The position numbers and the translations under genes are program-made. The notes beneath the pieces were generated by a model. The model searched no databases. It worked only from the letters and a program-made list of their open reading frames with translations, and had not been told where the DNA came from. Shown here piece by piece: positions 40,099-48,409 of a stretch of DNA of 64,000 bases (position 1 is its first letter; every line of letters starts with the position of its first letter). This DNA comes from Collinsella stercoris DSM 13279 (GTDB taxonomy: Bacteria > Actinomycetota > Coriobacteriia > Coriobacteriales > Coriobacteriaceae). Where the stretch lies: contig NZ_CP085935.1 of assembly GCF_020735465.1 (NCBI RefSeq), positions 2,046,001 through 2,110,000 of the forward strand. The letters are read 5' to 3'.

Positions 40099-40989
40099 AT
40101 GGGAAACACGAACATGCGAGAGGGGCTTGCCTCCGAGCCTGGCGTCGATTCGGCAAGCGAGGTCGGGTCGCCGTCTGTGGACAGCGCCTCCCCCGCGTCG
40201 GGGTTCGGGCACGGTGCACGCGCCGTCCCTCTGGATGCCTCGTCCGCGGCGTCCTTGGTGTCGGAGACCGACTCCTCAAACCCGGAGAACACCCTATCTT
40301 CCGAGCAGCTCGCCGCGATTCACGCGCGAAACGACTGGCTCATCGCCGCCGACCAGGCCCTGGCCGACGTACGCCGCCGCTCCTATGAGGGCAAGCTCAC
40401 CACGCCCGACCGCTGGGTCAAGCGCGCGTTTGCGCCCTCCGGCGTGGACGGGCACGCGTTTGCATCCGACCTGCTCGCCTATATCGAGGATCGCCCCCAT
40501 GCCGAGGACACACCGGCGCGCGGCAAGCAGGATGTTCCCCTGGGATATGACGACCGGCCTGAGCTCGACGAACTCGACCTTGACGACCCGTTGCCCGAGC
40601 CCGGGGTGACCGACATCGTCTTGCTGTACGGAAAATCGGGGGTCTACGCCTACTCAAAGCCCCTCATGTCGCACAGCTTCGCCCACGCCCTGTTCAACAC
40701 GGCGGAGGGCGACGAGCTGGCGACCTTTGTGGACGTGGTGCGCACGGAGTCGAAGGTGTACCCGCGCCCCGTCGCGGCGGCGAGTTTCCTCAATCAGCCG
40801 TATCTGTGGTCGGCCGAAAAGGTCGCCTCGCTGTTCGAGCGCGCCATCAACGACGAGGCGTACGCCGACATCGAGACCACGCAGACGAGCCTCAACGACA
40901 CGTATTTCTACTCGACCACGTTCCTCTCGCCCGCGCAGGCAAAGGCCCTTGCGGAGTGGCACGGTGTCGAGCGGTTCCGCAACCCCTAA
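40099..40989 (+). CDS. Hypothetical protein
   Basis: A 296-residue soluble protein. The first ~65 residues are Ser/Ala-rich and probably disordered; the rest contains SSEQLAAIHARNDWLIAADQALADVRRRSYEGKL, an acidic patch (DELDLDDPLPEPG) and a conserved-looking end (LNDTYFYSTTFLSPAQAKALAEWHGVERFRNP). No family recognised. The start ATG 40099 has GGGAGATG upstream. It is followed 15 bases later by the IscU-like gene and may be cotranscribed with it. Confidence 0.65.
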   Translation: MGNTNMREGLASEPGVDSASEVGSPSVDSASPASGFGHGARAVPLDASSAASLVSETDSSNPENTLSSEQLAAIHARNDWLIAADQALADVRRRSYEGKLTTPDRWVKRAFAPSGVDGHAFASDLLAYIEDRPHAEDTPARGKQDVPLGYDDRPELDELDLDDPLPEPGVTDIVLLYGKSGVYAYSKPLMSHSFAHALFNTAEGDELATFVDVVRTESKVYPRPVAAASFLNQPYLWSAEKVASLFERAINDEAYADIETTQTSLNDTYFYSTTFLSPAQAKALAEWHGVERFRNP

Positions 40990-41004
40990 CGAAAGGAGGC
41001 CTGC

Positions 41005-41595
41005 ATGGCCAAACGCCGCCTGACGGAGGACACGCCCTTTTTGCGCACTCCGGACATGTATCAAATCGAGAACGATGCGCCCATCACCGAGTACTCCGAG
41101 CGCTCGCTTGACCTGATCGCCGACGCGCGGTGCGGCGGCATCCCCGATGGCGCCAACGCCTTTTGCAGCGTGGGCAAGGAGAAGCGCGGCACCGTTCAGA
41201 TGCAGTTGTTCGCGGTCATCGACCCCGATACGGAGACCTTTGGCGAAGTCGGTTTTCGCAGCCATGGGTGCCTTGCCGCCATTGCGTGCGCCACGGCCCT
41301 CGCGACCATGCTGCCCGGAAAGACGTTCGACGAGGCCCTCGCCATCACCAAGGAGGACATCCTTGAGTACGTGGGCGGGCTGCCCAACGGTCGCAAGTAC
41401 ACGCTCACCTACGCCGTCGAGGCCGTTCGCGCGCTCATAGGCGACTACCTGCTGCGCATCAAGGGATATACCTTGGAGCAGCTCTCCGGCGTCGTGCGTT
41501 GCGAGAGCATGTGCCCCAACTGCCTGCTCACCGAGAACTGCTCACTGCGAGACGAACGGGTCGACCAAGAGCTGCGCGAGGCCGGCGAGATCTAA
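41005..41595 (+). CDS. NifU/IscU-like iron-sulfur cluster scaffold protein
   Basis: A 196-residue protein. FGEVGFRSHGCLAAIACATALATMLPGKTFDEALAITKEDILEYVGGLPNGRKYTLTYAVEAVRALIGDYL matches the IscU/NifU N-terminal fold (G-x-GC-x-x-x-x-AS....G-K...EA......-L-P..K..C...A..AL..A). The C-terminus adds an unusual cysteine cluster (CESMCPNCLLTENC). Only some of the classical scaffold cysteines are present. It probably supplies clusters, fitting the iron-sulfur-rich operon that follows. AAAGGAGG precedes the ATG. Confidence 0.78.
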   Translation: MAKRRLTEDTPFLRTPDMYQIENDAPITEYSERSLDLIADARCGGIPDGANAFCSVGKEKRGTVQMQLFAVIDPDTETFGEVGFRSHGCLAAIACATALATMLPGKTFDEALAITKEDILEYVGGLPNGRKYTLTYAVEAVRALIGDYLLRIKGYTLEQLSGVVRCESMCPNCLLTENCSLRDERVDQELREAGEI

Positions 41596-41965
41596 GCGCC
41601 GCTCGCTGCGATATGGAATCCCCTGTCAACTCTGGGCACGCCACCGCCCGACACCACGGCGACCCCGGATGCCGTGGCAACGCCCGCAGCCGTGGAGCCC
41701 AGACGCACCGTGCGGACGTTGTCGTGCTCGCCCATCCCGCCCCGCGCTGCGCCTGTGGGGGTGCTCGCGGCTTCACGCAATATGGGTGTGTGAATAGGCG
41801 GATTCGCAGCTCATTATTCTGCAAATAGAATAATGACCATCTGCGGATTAAACGCTTTATTCAGGCATAATTGAACGTGTCTGCTTGTGCGCAGTATCGC
41901 CGCGCGCAATGCTTCAAGGTTCCGCGGGCGCGCCTGCGCTCGTGAAGCAAATAGGGGAGGGAACT
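41596..41965. other. Intergenic region upstream of the ferredoxin-AOR operon
   Basis: 370 bases. The left two thirds are GC-rich with no supported gene. The right part is AT-rich and contains a 9-bp perfect inverted repeat (41811-41836), so the operon's control region lies here. Confidence 0.5.
41811..41836. promoter_or_regulatory. Palindrome, candidate operator of the AOR operon
   Basis: tcattattc (41811-41819) and gaataatga (41828-41836) are exact complements around TGCAAATA, 130 bases before the ferredoxin start. Confidence 0.5.
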
Positions 41966-42691
41966 ATGAAAGAGAACACCGCCATGGAGCAGGTAGGCTC
42001 CGGTGCGGACCGTCTCGACTCCTTCTTTACCCGTCGCGGGTTTGTGAAGGTGTCGGGCGCGTTCGTGGCGGGCATGGTTGCGCTGGGTCTGCTCCCAGAC
42101 TCCGCCGCCGCTGCCCCCACGAGCTCCAAGGGCGAGGTCGATTATTACGCGACCCCCGCTCACGTGCTCAAGGTCAATCGTGCCCGCTGCACGGGCTGCC
42201 AGCGCTGCGAGATGATGTGCACGCTGCAGAACGACGGCGCTTCCCAGCCCGCCGCCGCGCGCATCCACGTGCACGACGGTTTCCAGTTCGGCTCCGACTG
42301 GGAGTCCTATGACGGCATCTACTACTCCTGCGAGTGGCAGATCCGCGCGTGCCACATGTGCACCACCGCCCTGTGCCAGACCTCGTGCCCGCACGGCGCC
42401 ATCGTCACCATGGATGACGGCACCCGCACCGTCGATCCCGAGAAGTGCGTGGGGTGCGGTACGTGTGTTGCTGCCTGCCCGTGGCACATGCCCGTGGTGA
42501 ACACCGAGACCCACAAGTCCACCAAGTGCGTGGCCTGCGGCCGCTGCGCGGACCAGTGCCCCAACGGCGCGCTCGAGCTCATCAAGTGGGAGAACGTGAA
42601 CCACTCCTCCGGCCCCACCCGTTCCGAGACCAAGTGGCCCTACGCTGACGACGTCCAGGACTTCGTCGGTGGCGGCAAGATCGCCCAGTAA
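41966..42691 (+). CDS. Tat-exported ferredoxin with four [4Fe-4S] clusters
   Basis: A 241-residue protein. FFTRRGFVKVSGAFVAGMVALG (residues 20-41) is a Tat signal with the RR at 23-24. The mature part has four cysteine clusters: CTGCQRCEMMC (75-85), CHMCTTALCQTSCPHG, CVGCGTCVAACPW and CVACGRCADQCPNG, as in DmsB/HycB-type electron-transfer subunits. It likely carries electrons between the AOR encoded next and the membrane cytochrome. GGGGAGGGAAC precedes the ATG. It heads the three-gene operon. Confidence 0.92.
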   Translation: MKENTAMEQVGSGADRLDSFFTRRGFVKVSGAFVAGMVALGLLPDSAAAAPTSSKGEVDYYATPAHVLKVNRARCTGCQRCEMMCTLQNDGASQPAAARIHVHDGFQFGSDWESYDGIYYSCEWQIRACHMCTTALCQTSCPHGAIVTMDDGTRTVDPEKCVGCGTCVAACPWHMPVVNTETHKSTKCVACGRCADQCPNGALELIKWENVNHSSGPTRSETKWPYADDVQDFVGGGKIAQ

Positions 42692-42703
42692 AGGAGAAGC
42701 GCA

Positions 42704-44950
42704 ATGGCTGAAACCTCTTACGGTTGGGCGGGATGGATCGCCCGCGTTAACCTCACGAGTGGAGACATCACCGAAGAGTCCGATGTCGAGATGCAAAAGG
42801 ACTACATCGGTGGCATGGGCTTCGCGAACAAGATCATGTACGACGAGGTCGGCCCCGAGGTCGATTGGATGGACGAGGAGAACAAGGCCGTTCTCGCCGT
42901 CGGTCCTCTGACCGGTTCGGGCGTGCCGCTCGCCGGCCGCTCAACCTGGGCGTCCCTGTCGACCTTCACTACCGACCACCTCGTGGTCGACATGCACTGC
43001 GGCGGTCAGCTCGGCGCCATGCTCAAGTACTCGGGCCACGACGGCCTGATCATCGAGGGCAAGGCCAAGAAGCCCTGCTACATCTTCATCGACGACGACA
43101 AGATCTCGATCGAGGACGCCTCCGCCCTGTGGGGCAAGGGCACGCGCGAGACCACCGAGGCCCTGTGCAAGAAGCACGGCGCCGAGTGCTGCGTCGCCGC
43201 CATCGGCCCCGCGGGTGAGAACCTGCTGCCCTACGCCTGCGTGATGAACACCCGTTCCCACTCCGCCGGCGCCGGCCTGGGTGCCGTCTTTGGCGTCAAG
43301 AACCTCAAGGCGGTCGTCGTCCGCGGCACCAAGGCGTGCCACGTGGCCGACCCGCAGATGGTCGCCGACCTCTCCGACTACATGATCGCCCAGGTCATCG
43401 GCTCCAACAACAACCACGTCGTGCCGAGCACCCAGCAGTCCTGGGCCGAGTACTACGACGCCGGCTCCCGTTGGACGGCCAAGAAGGGCCTGTACTGGGC
43501 GGCTGCCGAGGGCGGTCCCATCGAGACGGGCGAGCCCAAGCCCTTCGAGCCCAACACCATGGGCTATCGCTGCATGAAGTCCACCAAGGACCTCGGCCCC
43601 GCCGCCGAGAAGTACACCGTCAAGATGGCCGGCTGCCACGGCTGCCCCGTGCGCTGCTACGCCCAGGTGCACGTCCCCTACGTGCAGGAGAAGACGGGTT
43701 ACGAGTCCGCGGGCAACACCTGCGTGCCCAACTTCCCGTTCTCCGCGTACATGCAGTCCTTCCTCAAGGCCAAGGGCATCTACGAGGAGGACGGCAAGAC
43801 GCTGTCCGACCTCTCCGTGAGCTACAACATGCTCATCTCCGCCACGGTCGACGACCTCGGCCTGTGGTGCAACTACGCCCAGCTCTACCGCGACCTGGCC
43901 TGGACCTACTCCGCCGGCATCCTCGACAAGCACATCCCTGCCGAGCAGATGGCCGAGTACAACTTTGACGGCATCGTCAACGGCGGCGACCCCTCCAGCT
44001 TTGTCAAGATCCTGCTCGACATCGCGTCCAACGATGTCGAGAACAAGCCGATCTCCCTGCTCGGCCACGGCCCCATCGTCTGGACCAAGGAGTGGGATTG
44101 CGAGGAGTGGTTCGACAACGCCAAGTCCGCGCTCATCAACTACCGCGGCTGGCCGGTGCACCACTCCATCGAGTGCTTCGGTCAGACGGGCGGTCTGTAC
44201 AACATGATGTTCAACCGCGACGACATGATTCACTCCGCCGTCAACTTCCAGGGCTGCGGCCTGCCGTATGACCTCAAGAAGGAGATGGCCGAGGAGATGT
44301 GGGGCGAGGGTGCCATCGACGACACCAAGAACTACACCCCCATGAACGAGGCCAAGGCCGAGTTCGCCTGGTGGAGCATCGTCACCGACGTCCTGCACGA
44401 CTCGCTCGTTCTGTGCAACTGGGTGTGGCCCATGGCCATGGCCCCCGCCAAGGAGCGCGACTACCGTGGCGACCTGGACCTCGAGGCCCAGTTCTACACG
44501 GCCGTCACGGGCCAGAAGGTCACCATCGACGACCTGTACAAGGCCGGCGAGCGCATCATGACCCTCCAGCGCGCCAACACCGTGCGCGGCATGAAGGACA
44601 AGGACGGCAACGTGGGCTGCAACGATATGCGCAACGTCCACGACGTCATCACCGAGTGGGTCTTTGAGAAGGATCCGGACATCGAGCCCTTCACGCCCGG
44701 CACCGACAAGATGGAGCGCAAGGACTGGGATAAGGCCCTCAAGATGCTGTACAAGCGTTTTGGCTGGGACGAGAAGCTCGGTTGCCCCACCAAGGAGTGC
44801 CTGAACGACCTCGGCATGTCCGATGTCGCCGAGGATCTCGAGTCCCGTGGCCTGCTCACCGAGGGCGGCGAGGCTTACGACAAGCGCACCCGCACGTACG
44901 ATCACATTCTCGAGAAATACTGCGGTGACAACCCGGCGCTCTCCGCGTAG
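42704..44950 (+). CDS. Aldehyde ferredoxin oxidoreductase family protein
   Basis: A 748-residue tungsten/molybdenum-pterin enzyme. The N-terminal domain is clear (RVNLTSGDITEES, YIGGMGFANKIMYDEV, LAVGPLTGSGVPLAGRSTWAS). The [4Fe-4S] ligands are CHGCPVRC (Cys311, 314, 318) and Cys571 (LVLCNWV). Longer than the ~610-residue archaeal AORs. It oxidises aldehydes or reduces acids through the ferredoxin; the true substrate is unknown. It has no signal peptide, so either it stays inside or it is exported in complex with the Tat-bearing ferredoxin. AAGGAGAAG precedes the ATG, 12 bases after the ferredoxin stop. Confidence 0.93.
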   Translation: MAETSYGWAGWIARVNLTSGDITEESDVEMQKDYIGGMGFANKIMYDEVGPEVDWMDEENKAVLAVGPLTGSGVPLAGRSTWASLSTFTTDHLVVDMHCGGQLGAMLKYSGHDGLIIEGKAKKPCYIFIDDDKISIEDASALWGKGTRETTEALCKKHGAECCVAAIGPAGENLLPYACVMNTRSHSAGAGLGAVFGVKNLKAVVVRGTKACHVADPQMVADLSDYMIAQVIGSNNNHVVPSTQQSWAEYYDAGSRWTAKKGLYWAAAEGGPIETGEPKPFEPNTMGYRCMKSTKDLGPAAEKYTVKMAGCHGCPVRCYAQVHVPYVQEKTGYESAGNTCVPNFPFSAYMQSFLKAKGIYEEDGKTLSDLSVSYNMLISATVDDLGLWCNYAQLYRDLAWTYSAGILDKHIPAEQMAEYNFDGIVNGGDPSSFVKILLDIASNDVENKPISLLGHGPIVWTKEWDCEEWFDNAKSALINYRGWPVHHSIECFGQTGGLYNMMFNRDDMIHSAVNFQGCGLPYDLKKEMAEEMWGEGAIDDTKNYTPMNEAKAEFAWWSIVTDVLHDSLVLCNWVWPMAMAPAKERDYRGDLDLEAQFYTAVTGQKVTIDDLYKAGERIMTLQRANTVRGMKDKDGNVGCNDMRNVHDVITEWVFEKDPDIEPFTPGTDKMERKDWDKALKMLYKRFGWDEKLGCPTKECLNDLGMSDVAEDLESRGLLTEGGEAYDKRTRTYDHILEKYCGDNPALSA

Positions 44951-44975
44951 GGCCGTTTGATCTAGAGGAGCAACT

Positions 44976-45650
44976 ATGGCTGATGAGACCAAGGAGACGA
45001 GCGCGGCCGAGGCCACGCCCGAGACTCCCAAGAAGAAGCGTGACTGGAAGGACAAGCGCCTTCCCATCGTGATCGCCGCCGTTGTGGCCGTGACGGTCCT
45101 GGGCGTAGCCGGCTGGGCCTGGCGCGCGACCCCGGGCTACTGCGACGCCCTGTGCCACAGCACCATGGGCAAGTACTACGACACGTTCGAGAATCAGACC
45201 GATTCCCTTGCGTACGCCCACAAGGCCGTGGCGAACGGCAAGTGCCTGGATTGCCACGAGAACACGCTGGGCACCTCCGCCCGCATGGCGCAGTCCCAGC
45301 TCACGGGCGACCATGAGACCCCGCTTGCCAAGGTGACCTACACCAACGAGTTCTGCCTGCAGAGCGGTTGCCACGCCGGCGCCGGCATCATGCCCGGTGC
45401 GAGCGAGTCCTCCACCAAGGACCTGGCGTTCGACCCGCACAGCGACTACCACGGCGTGCAGCAGTGCAACTCCTGCCACCGCATGCACGACCAGAGCGTC
45501 TTCACCTGCGCCGGCTGCCACCAGGTCGGTGCCTGGGAGGGCGAGGGCGGCATCCCCGAGGGCTGGAGCAAGGTCGATCTGGGCGATGGCCAGCAGGGCG
45601 CCGTGCCGGATGGTTGGACCACCCCGTTCCTGTTCGAGGCTGCCGAGTAG
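44976..45650 (+). CDS. Membrane-anchored multiheme cytochrome c (NapC/NrfH-like)
   Basis: A 224-residue protein. One transmembrane helix (residues ~30-50) anchors a periplasmic domain with five candidate heme sites: CDALCH (56-61, three residues between the cysteines), CLDCH (90-94), CLQSGCH (127-133, four between), CNSCH (164-168) and CAGCH (178-182). The layout resembles the NapC/NrfH quinol dehydrogenase family. It would link the menaquinone pool to the ferredoxin and AOR. GAGGAG precedes the ATG. Confidence 0.88.
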   Translation: MADETKETSAAEATPETPKKKRDWKDKRLPIVIAAVVAVTVLGVAGWAWRATPGYCDALCHSTMGKYYDTFENQTDSLAYAHKAVANGKCLDCHENTLGTSARMAQSQLTGDHETPLAKVTYTNEFCLQSGCHAGAGIMPGASESSTKDLAFDPHSDYHGVQQCNSCHRMHDQSVFTCAGCHQVGAWEGEGGIPEGWSKVDLGDGQQGAVPDGWTTPFLFEAAE

Positions 45651-45680
45651 CCACGGCGTGCCAGAGCATGTGCATCAAGA

Positions 45681-45709
45681 AAGGGCGAGCCTTCGGGTTC
45701 GCCCTTTTG
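45681..45709 (+). terminator. Terminator of the AOR operon
   Basis: aagggcgagcc (45681-45691) pairs with ggttcgccctt (45696-45706, one G-T pair) around TTCG, followed by TTG. It follows the cytochrome stop by 30 bases. Confidence 0.75.
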
Positions 45710-45950
45710 CGTTCACCGGGGTCCCTTGCCAAGCGCGGCTCGCGGCGAAAAGTGCGTCATCCCCTCCGTCGGGTTCGACTTTCAGCTCCGCAGCCGGTCG
45801 ATCTCGCTATCGAGTGTGGCCTCGAACTACATAATCGTGTCAAATCTGCAGTTGAGGACATTCCCTATGGGATGTGACGGCGCGCTGCGCTTATCGCCGT
45901 TCCTGCAACTGTGGCATACTGGCAAAAACTATGAAAGAGGAGATGCGATT

Positions 45951-46217
45951 ATGGTGACCTCAGATTTCAAGCCGCGCGGCGTATGTGCTCGCATGATTCA
46001 CGTGGAACTCTCCGATGACGGATCGACTATTGAGCGTGTGGCGTTCGAGGGAGGCTGCAACGGCAACCTCAAGGCCATCGGCAAGCTCGTGGCGGGCCAA
46101 CCGGTCGATGAGACCGTCACGCTCCTGGAGGGCAATACTTGCGGGCCCCGCAAGACATCCTGCGCCGATCAACTTACCCTCGCTCTGCGCGAGGCTCAGG
46201 CGCAGGCCCGGTCGTAA
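45951..46217 (+). CDS. TSCPD domain protein (TIGR03905-like)
   Basis: An 88-residue protein: FKPRGVCARMIHVELSDDGSTIERVAFEGGCNGNLKAIGKLVAGQPVDETVTLLEGNTCGPRKTSCADQLTLAL. The GC-x-GN-x-x-x-I-x-x-L and TSC-x-DQL-x-x-A motifs define the TSCPD domain family, whose small stand-alone members have no settled function. GAGGAG precedes the ATG at 45951. The 300 bases upstream hold only the AOR terminator. Confidence 0.85.
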   Translation: MVTSDFKPRGVCARMIHVELSDDGSTIERVAFEGGCNGNLKAIGKLVAGQPVDETVTLLEGNTCGPRKTSCADQLTLALREAQAQARS

Positions 46218-46219
46218 CC

Positions 46220-47467
46220 ATGTCGGACGGCAAGAACTCCTCGACGGCCCGCGCGCCGCAAAGAGAAAAAGCCTGGTCCGGCGTCAGTCGCCGAATGCTG
46301 TTCAAGGGGGGCGCCGCCGCCACGGCGGCACTTACGGTCATCTCGCTTGTCGGGTGTGATTCCGACGGGGAGGGCTCTGCGGTGAGCGGTGAGCCGCAGG
46401 TCATCACGGATGACTCCAAGATCATCAGTGTCATCGATGATTTTGAGAACGTGGACAACACGCTTGCACCCCAGTTCTCGTGGGATATGCCGTTGGGAAC
46501 GGTGCCGTTTCACTGCGAGGGCGCATGGGCGGCATTGCTTGAGGCGCCCGCGAGCGCCCGCGCCATCAATACGCTTGGGATCATCTCCCTGGCGAGCGGT
46601 AGCCGTGCGACGCTCGTGCCCGAGCCGATCAAGGGCAAGACGTATGGCTTTCACGACGTTCGCTGCAGCGAGCAGGTGTACGCCTGGATCGAGATGGACT
46701 ACGCCACAGGCGATTGGGTGCTTCTGGCCCAGGAGCTTGAGAACGGCGTGCTCGTGGGCGAGCCGGTTGAGCTTGACGATGGCACGACGGACTGGGAACC
46801 GGCGCGTTTTACCGTCACGGGAAATTCGGTTATCTGGCAAAAAATGCCCTTCGCATCCGGTGCCAAGCGGGCGGAGTACTCCCATTGCTACTTGTGGAGC
46901 GCCGGCTCACCCAAGGGCAAGGACCTCTATGAGAGTCCGGGCCGCTTTGCCACGTGGCCGCGCGTGAGCGATGGATACCTCACGATCGCGCCGCGCGTGA
47001 ACGCCAGCGAGGGCACGTTTTACGGGTTGACCGCCCTCGACCTGCAAAACAACAACAAGGTGGCCGCGCAGCTCGTCATGCCTGAGACGGTGAGCCCCTT
47101 TGAGGCCGTATACATGGGCAGCAGCTTTGCGTTCTCGGTCGAGGCCAACTACGGCTACGGCGGCGGCTTGGGCAACATGGGCACGTTCATCGGAAATGCC
47201 GGGGGTCCGTTCACGTATTTGAGCCGCGAGCCCCTCGCCTGCGTGTCGGGCAACGGCACGCGATATCTCATCAAGGCCCAGTCGTCGCACTTTGTCGTCG
47301 ACACGGAGGCACAGACGTACGCAGTGCTCGCCGCCCCCGATAAGTCGCTTGACTTTGGCGACTACCCGGCGAGCGAGGGGACGACCGATCGCTTTGTGAC
47401 CTACGCCACGGTGCGCGGTGACGATGGCCTGCCCGCGGCCGTGCAGCTGAGGGTCTTTAGCCTGTAG
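46220..47467 (+). CDS. Tat-dependent lipoprotein, function unknown
   Basis: A 415-residue exported protein. SRRMLFKGGAAATAALTVISLVGC (about residues 23-46) is a Tat signal with a lipobox (LVGC), so the mature protein is probably lipid-anchored outside. The remainder looks like a beta-propeller (repeated V-x-A-W-I-E, G-x-W-x-L, Y-L-W-S, W-P-R-V-S-D-G-Y units) without a named family. It begins 2 bases after the TSCPD gene, so the two are probably cotranscribed. Confidence 0.75.
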   Translation: MSDGKNSSTARAPQREKAWSGVSRRMLFKGGAAATAALTVISLVGCDSDGEGSAVSGEPQVITDDSKIISVIDDFENVDNTLAPQFSWDMPLGTVPFHCEGAWAALLEAPASARAINTLGIISLASGSRATLVPEPIKGKTYGFHDVRCSEQVYAWIEMDYATGDWVLLAQELENGVLVGEPVELDDGTTDWEPARFTVTGNSVIWQKMPFASGAKRAEYSHCYLWSAGSPKGKDLYESPGRFATWPRVSDGYLTIAPRVNASEGTFYGLTALDLQNNNKVAAQLVMPETVSPFEAVYMGSSFAFSVEANYGYGGGLGNMGTFIGNAGGPFTYLSREPLACVSGNGTRYLIKAQSSHFVVDTEAQTYAVLAAPDKSLDFGDYPASEGTTDRFVTYATVRGDDGLPAAVQLRVFSL

Positions 47468-47590
47468 TGGAGCCGCCGTCCACGCTATTGATTGAACGCT
47501 CTGCGGATTGGGCATACTCCTTCTACGGTATGCGCTGTTTTGCTGCGCTAGAATAAAACGACGTTTGTCTGCGAGATGAGGAGGCCGCCC

Positions 47591-48310
47591 ATGGCTTCAG
47601 ATGCACGTAAGATTCTGCTTGTTGAGGACGAGAAGGCCATTCGCGATGCGGTGGCGGCGTATCTTGAGCGCGAGGGCTATTGGGTCGTGGGCGTGGGCGA
47701 CGGCCAGTCCGCCGTCGAGGAGTTCGAGAAGCACCAGTTCGACTTGATCGTGCTCGACCTCATGCTCCCCAAGCTCTCCGGCGAGCGCGTGTGCCGCGCC
47801 ATTCGCGACACCTCCGATGTGCCGATCATCATGCTCACCGCCAAGGGCGAGGTCGAGGACCGCATCATCGGCCTGGAACTCGGTGCCGATGACTACCTCA
47901 TCAAGCCGTTCTCGCCGCGCGAGCTCGTCGCCCGCGTGCGCGCGCTGTTCCGCCGCACCCATCTTGCCGACGAGCCCCAGGTCGAGGTGCTCGACTTTGG
48001 CGATCTGGTCATCGATATCTCCGGCCATAAGATTCTCGTCGAGGGCAAGGAGGTCGACCTCACCGCCTCCGAGTTCAAGCTCCTCACCACGCTCGCCCGT
48101 CACCCGGGTCGCGTGTACAACCGCATGGAGCTGGTCGAGAAGGTGCTGGGCTACGACTTTGAGGGCTATGAGCGCACCATCGACAGCCACGTGAAGAATC
48201 TTCGCGCCAAGTTGGGCGATGACCCCAAAAAGCCCAAGTGGCTCTACACCGTCCACGGCGTCGGGTACCGTTTCGAGGCGCCCGCGCAGCCTGAAAAGGC
48301 GGACAAGTAG
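47591..48310 (+). CDS. OmpR/PhoB-type response regulator
   Basis: A 239-residue regulator. The receiver domain (8-120) has the acidic pair VEDE (11-14), phosphoacceptor Asp56 (VLDLMLP), Thr (LTAKG) and Lys104 (LIKPF). The winged-helix DNA-binding domain (~140-230) has LTASEFKLLTTLARHPGRVYNRMELVEKV and RTIDSHVKNLRAKLGDDPKKPKWLYTVHGVGYRF. It pairs with the kinase gene 99 bases downstream. The start ATG 47591 has GAGGAGG upstream. Confidence 0.95.
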   Translation: MASDARKILLVEDEKAIRDAVAAYLEREGYWVVGVGDGQSAVEEFEKHQFDLIVLDLMLPKLSGERVCRAIRDTSDVPIIMLTAKGEVEDRIIGLELGADDYLIKPFSPRELVARVRALFRRTHLADEPQVEVLDFGDLVIDISGHKILVEGKEVDLTASEFKLLTTLARHPGRVYNRMELVEKVLGYDFEGYERTIDSHVKNLRAKLGDDPKKPKWLYTVHGVGYRFEAPAQPEKADK

Positions 48311-48409
48311 CACGTCTCCAATTCGGGCGCCGCACATGTGGCGCCCGTTTTTGTGCGCGCGGGAACGGTTCCGTTGCGCATGTTTCGCCCGCTGAGGAGG
48401 GGATGACGC

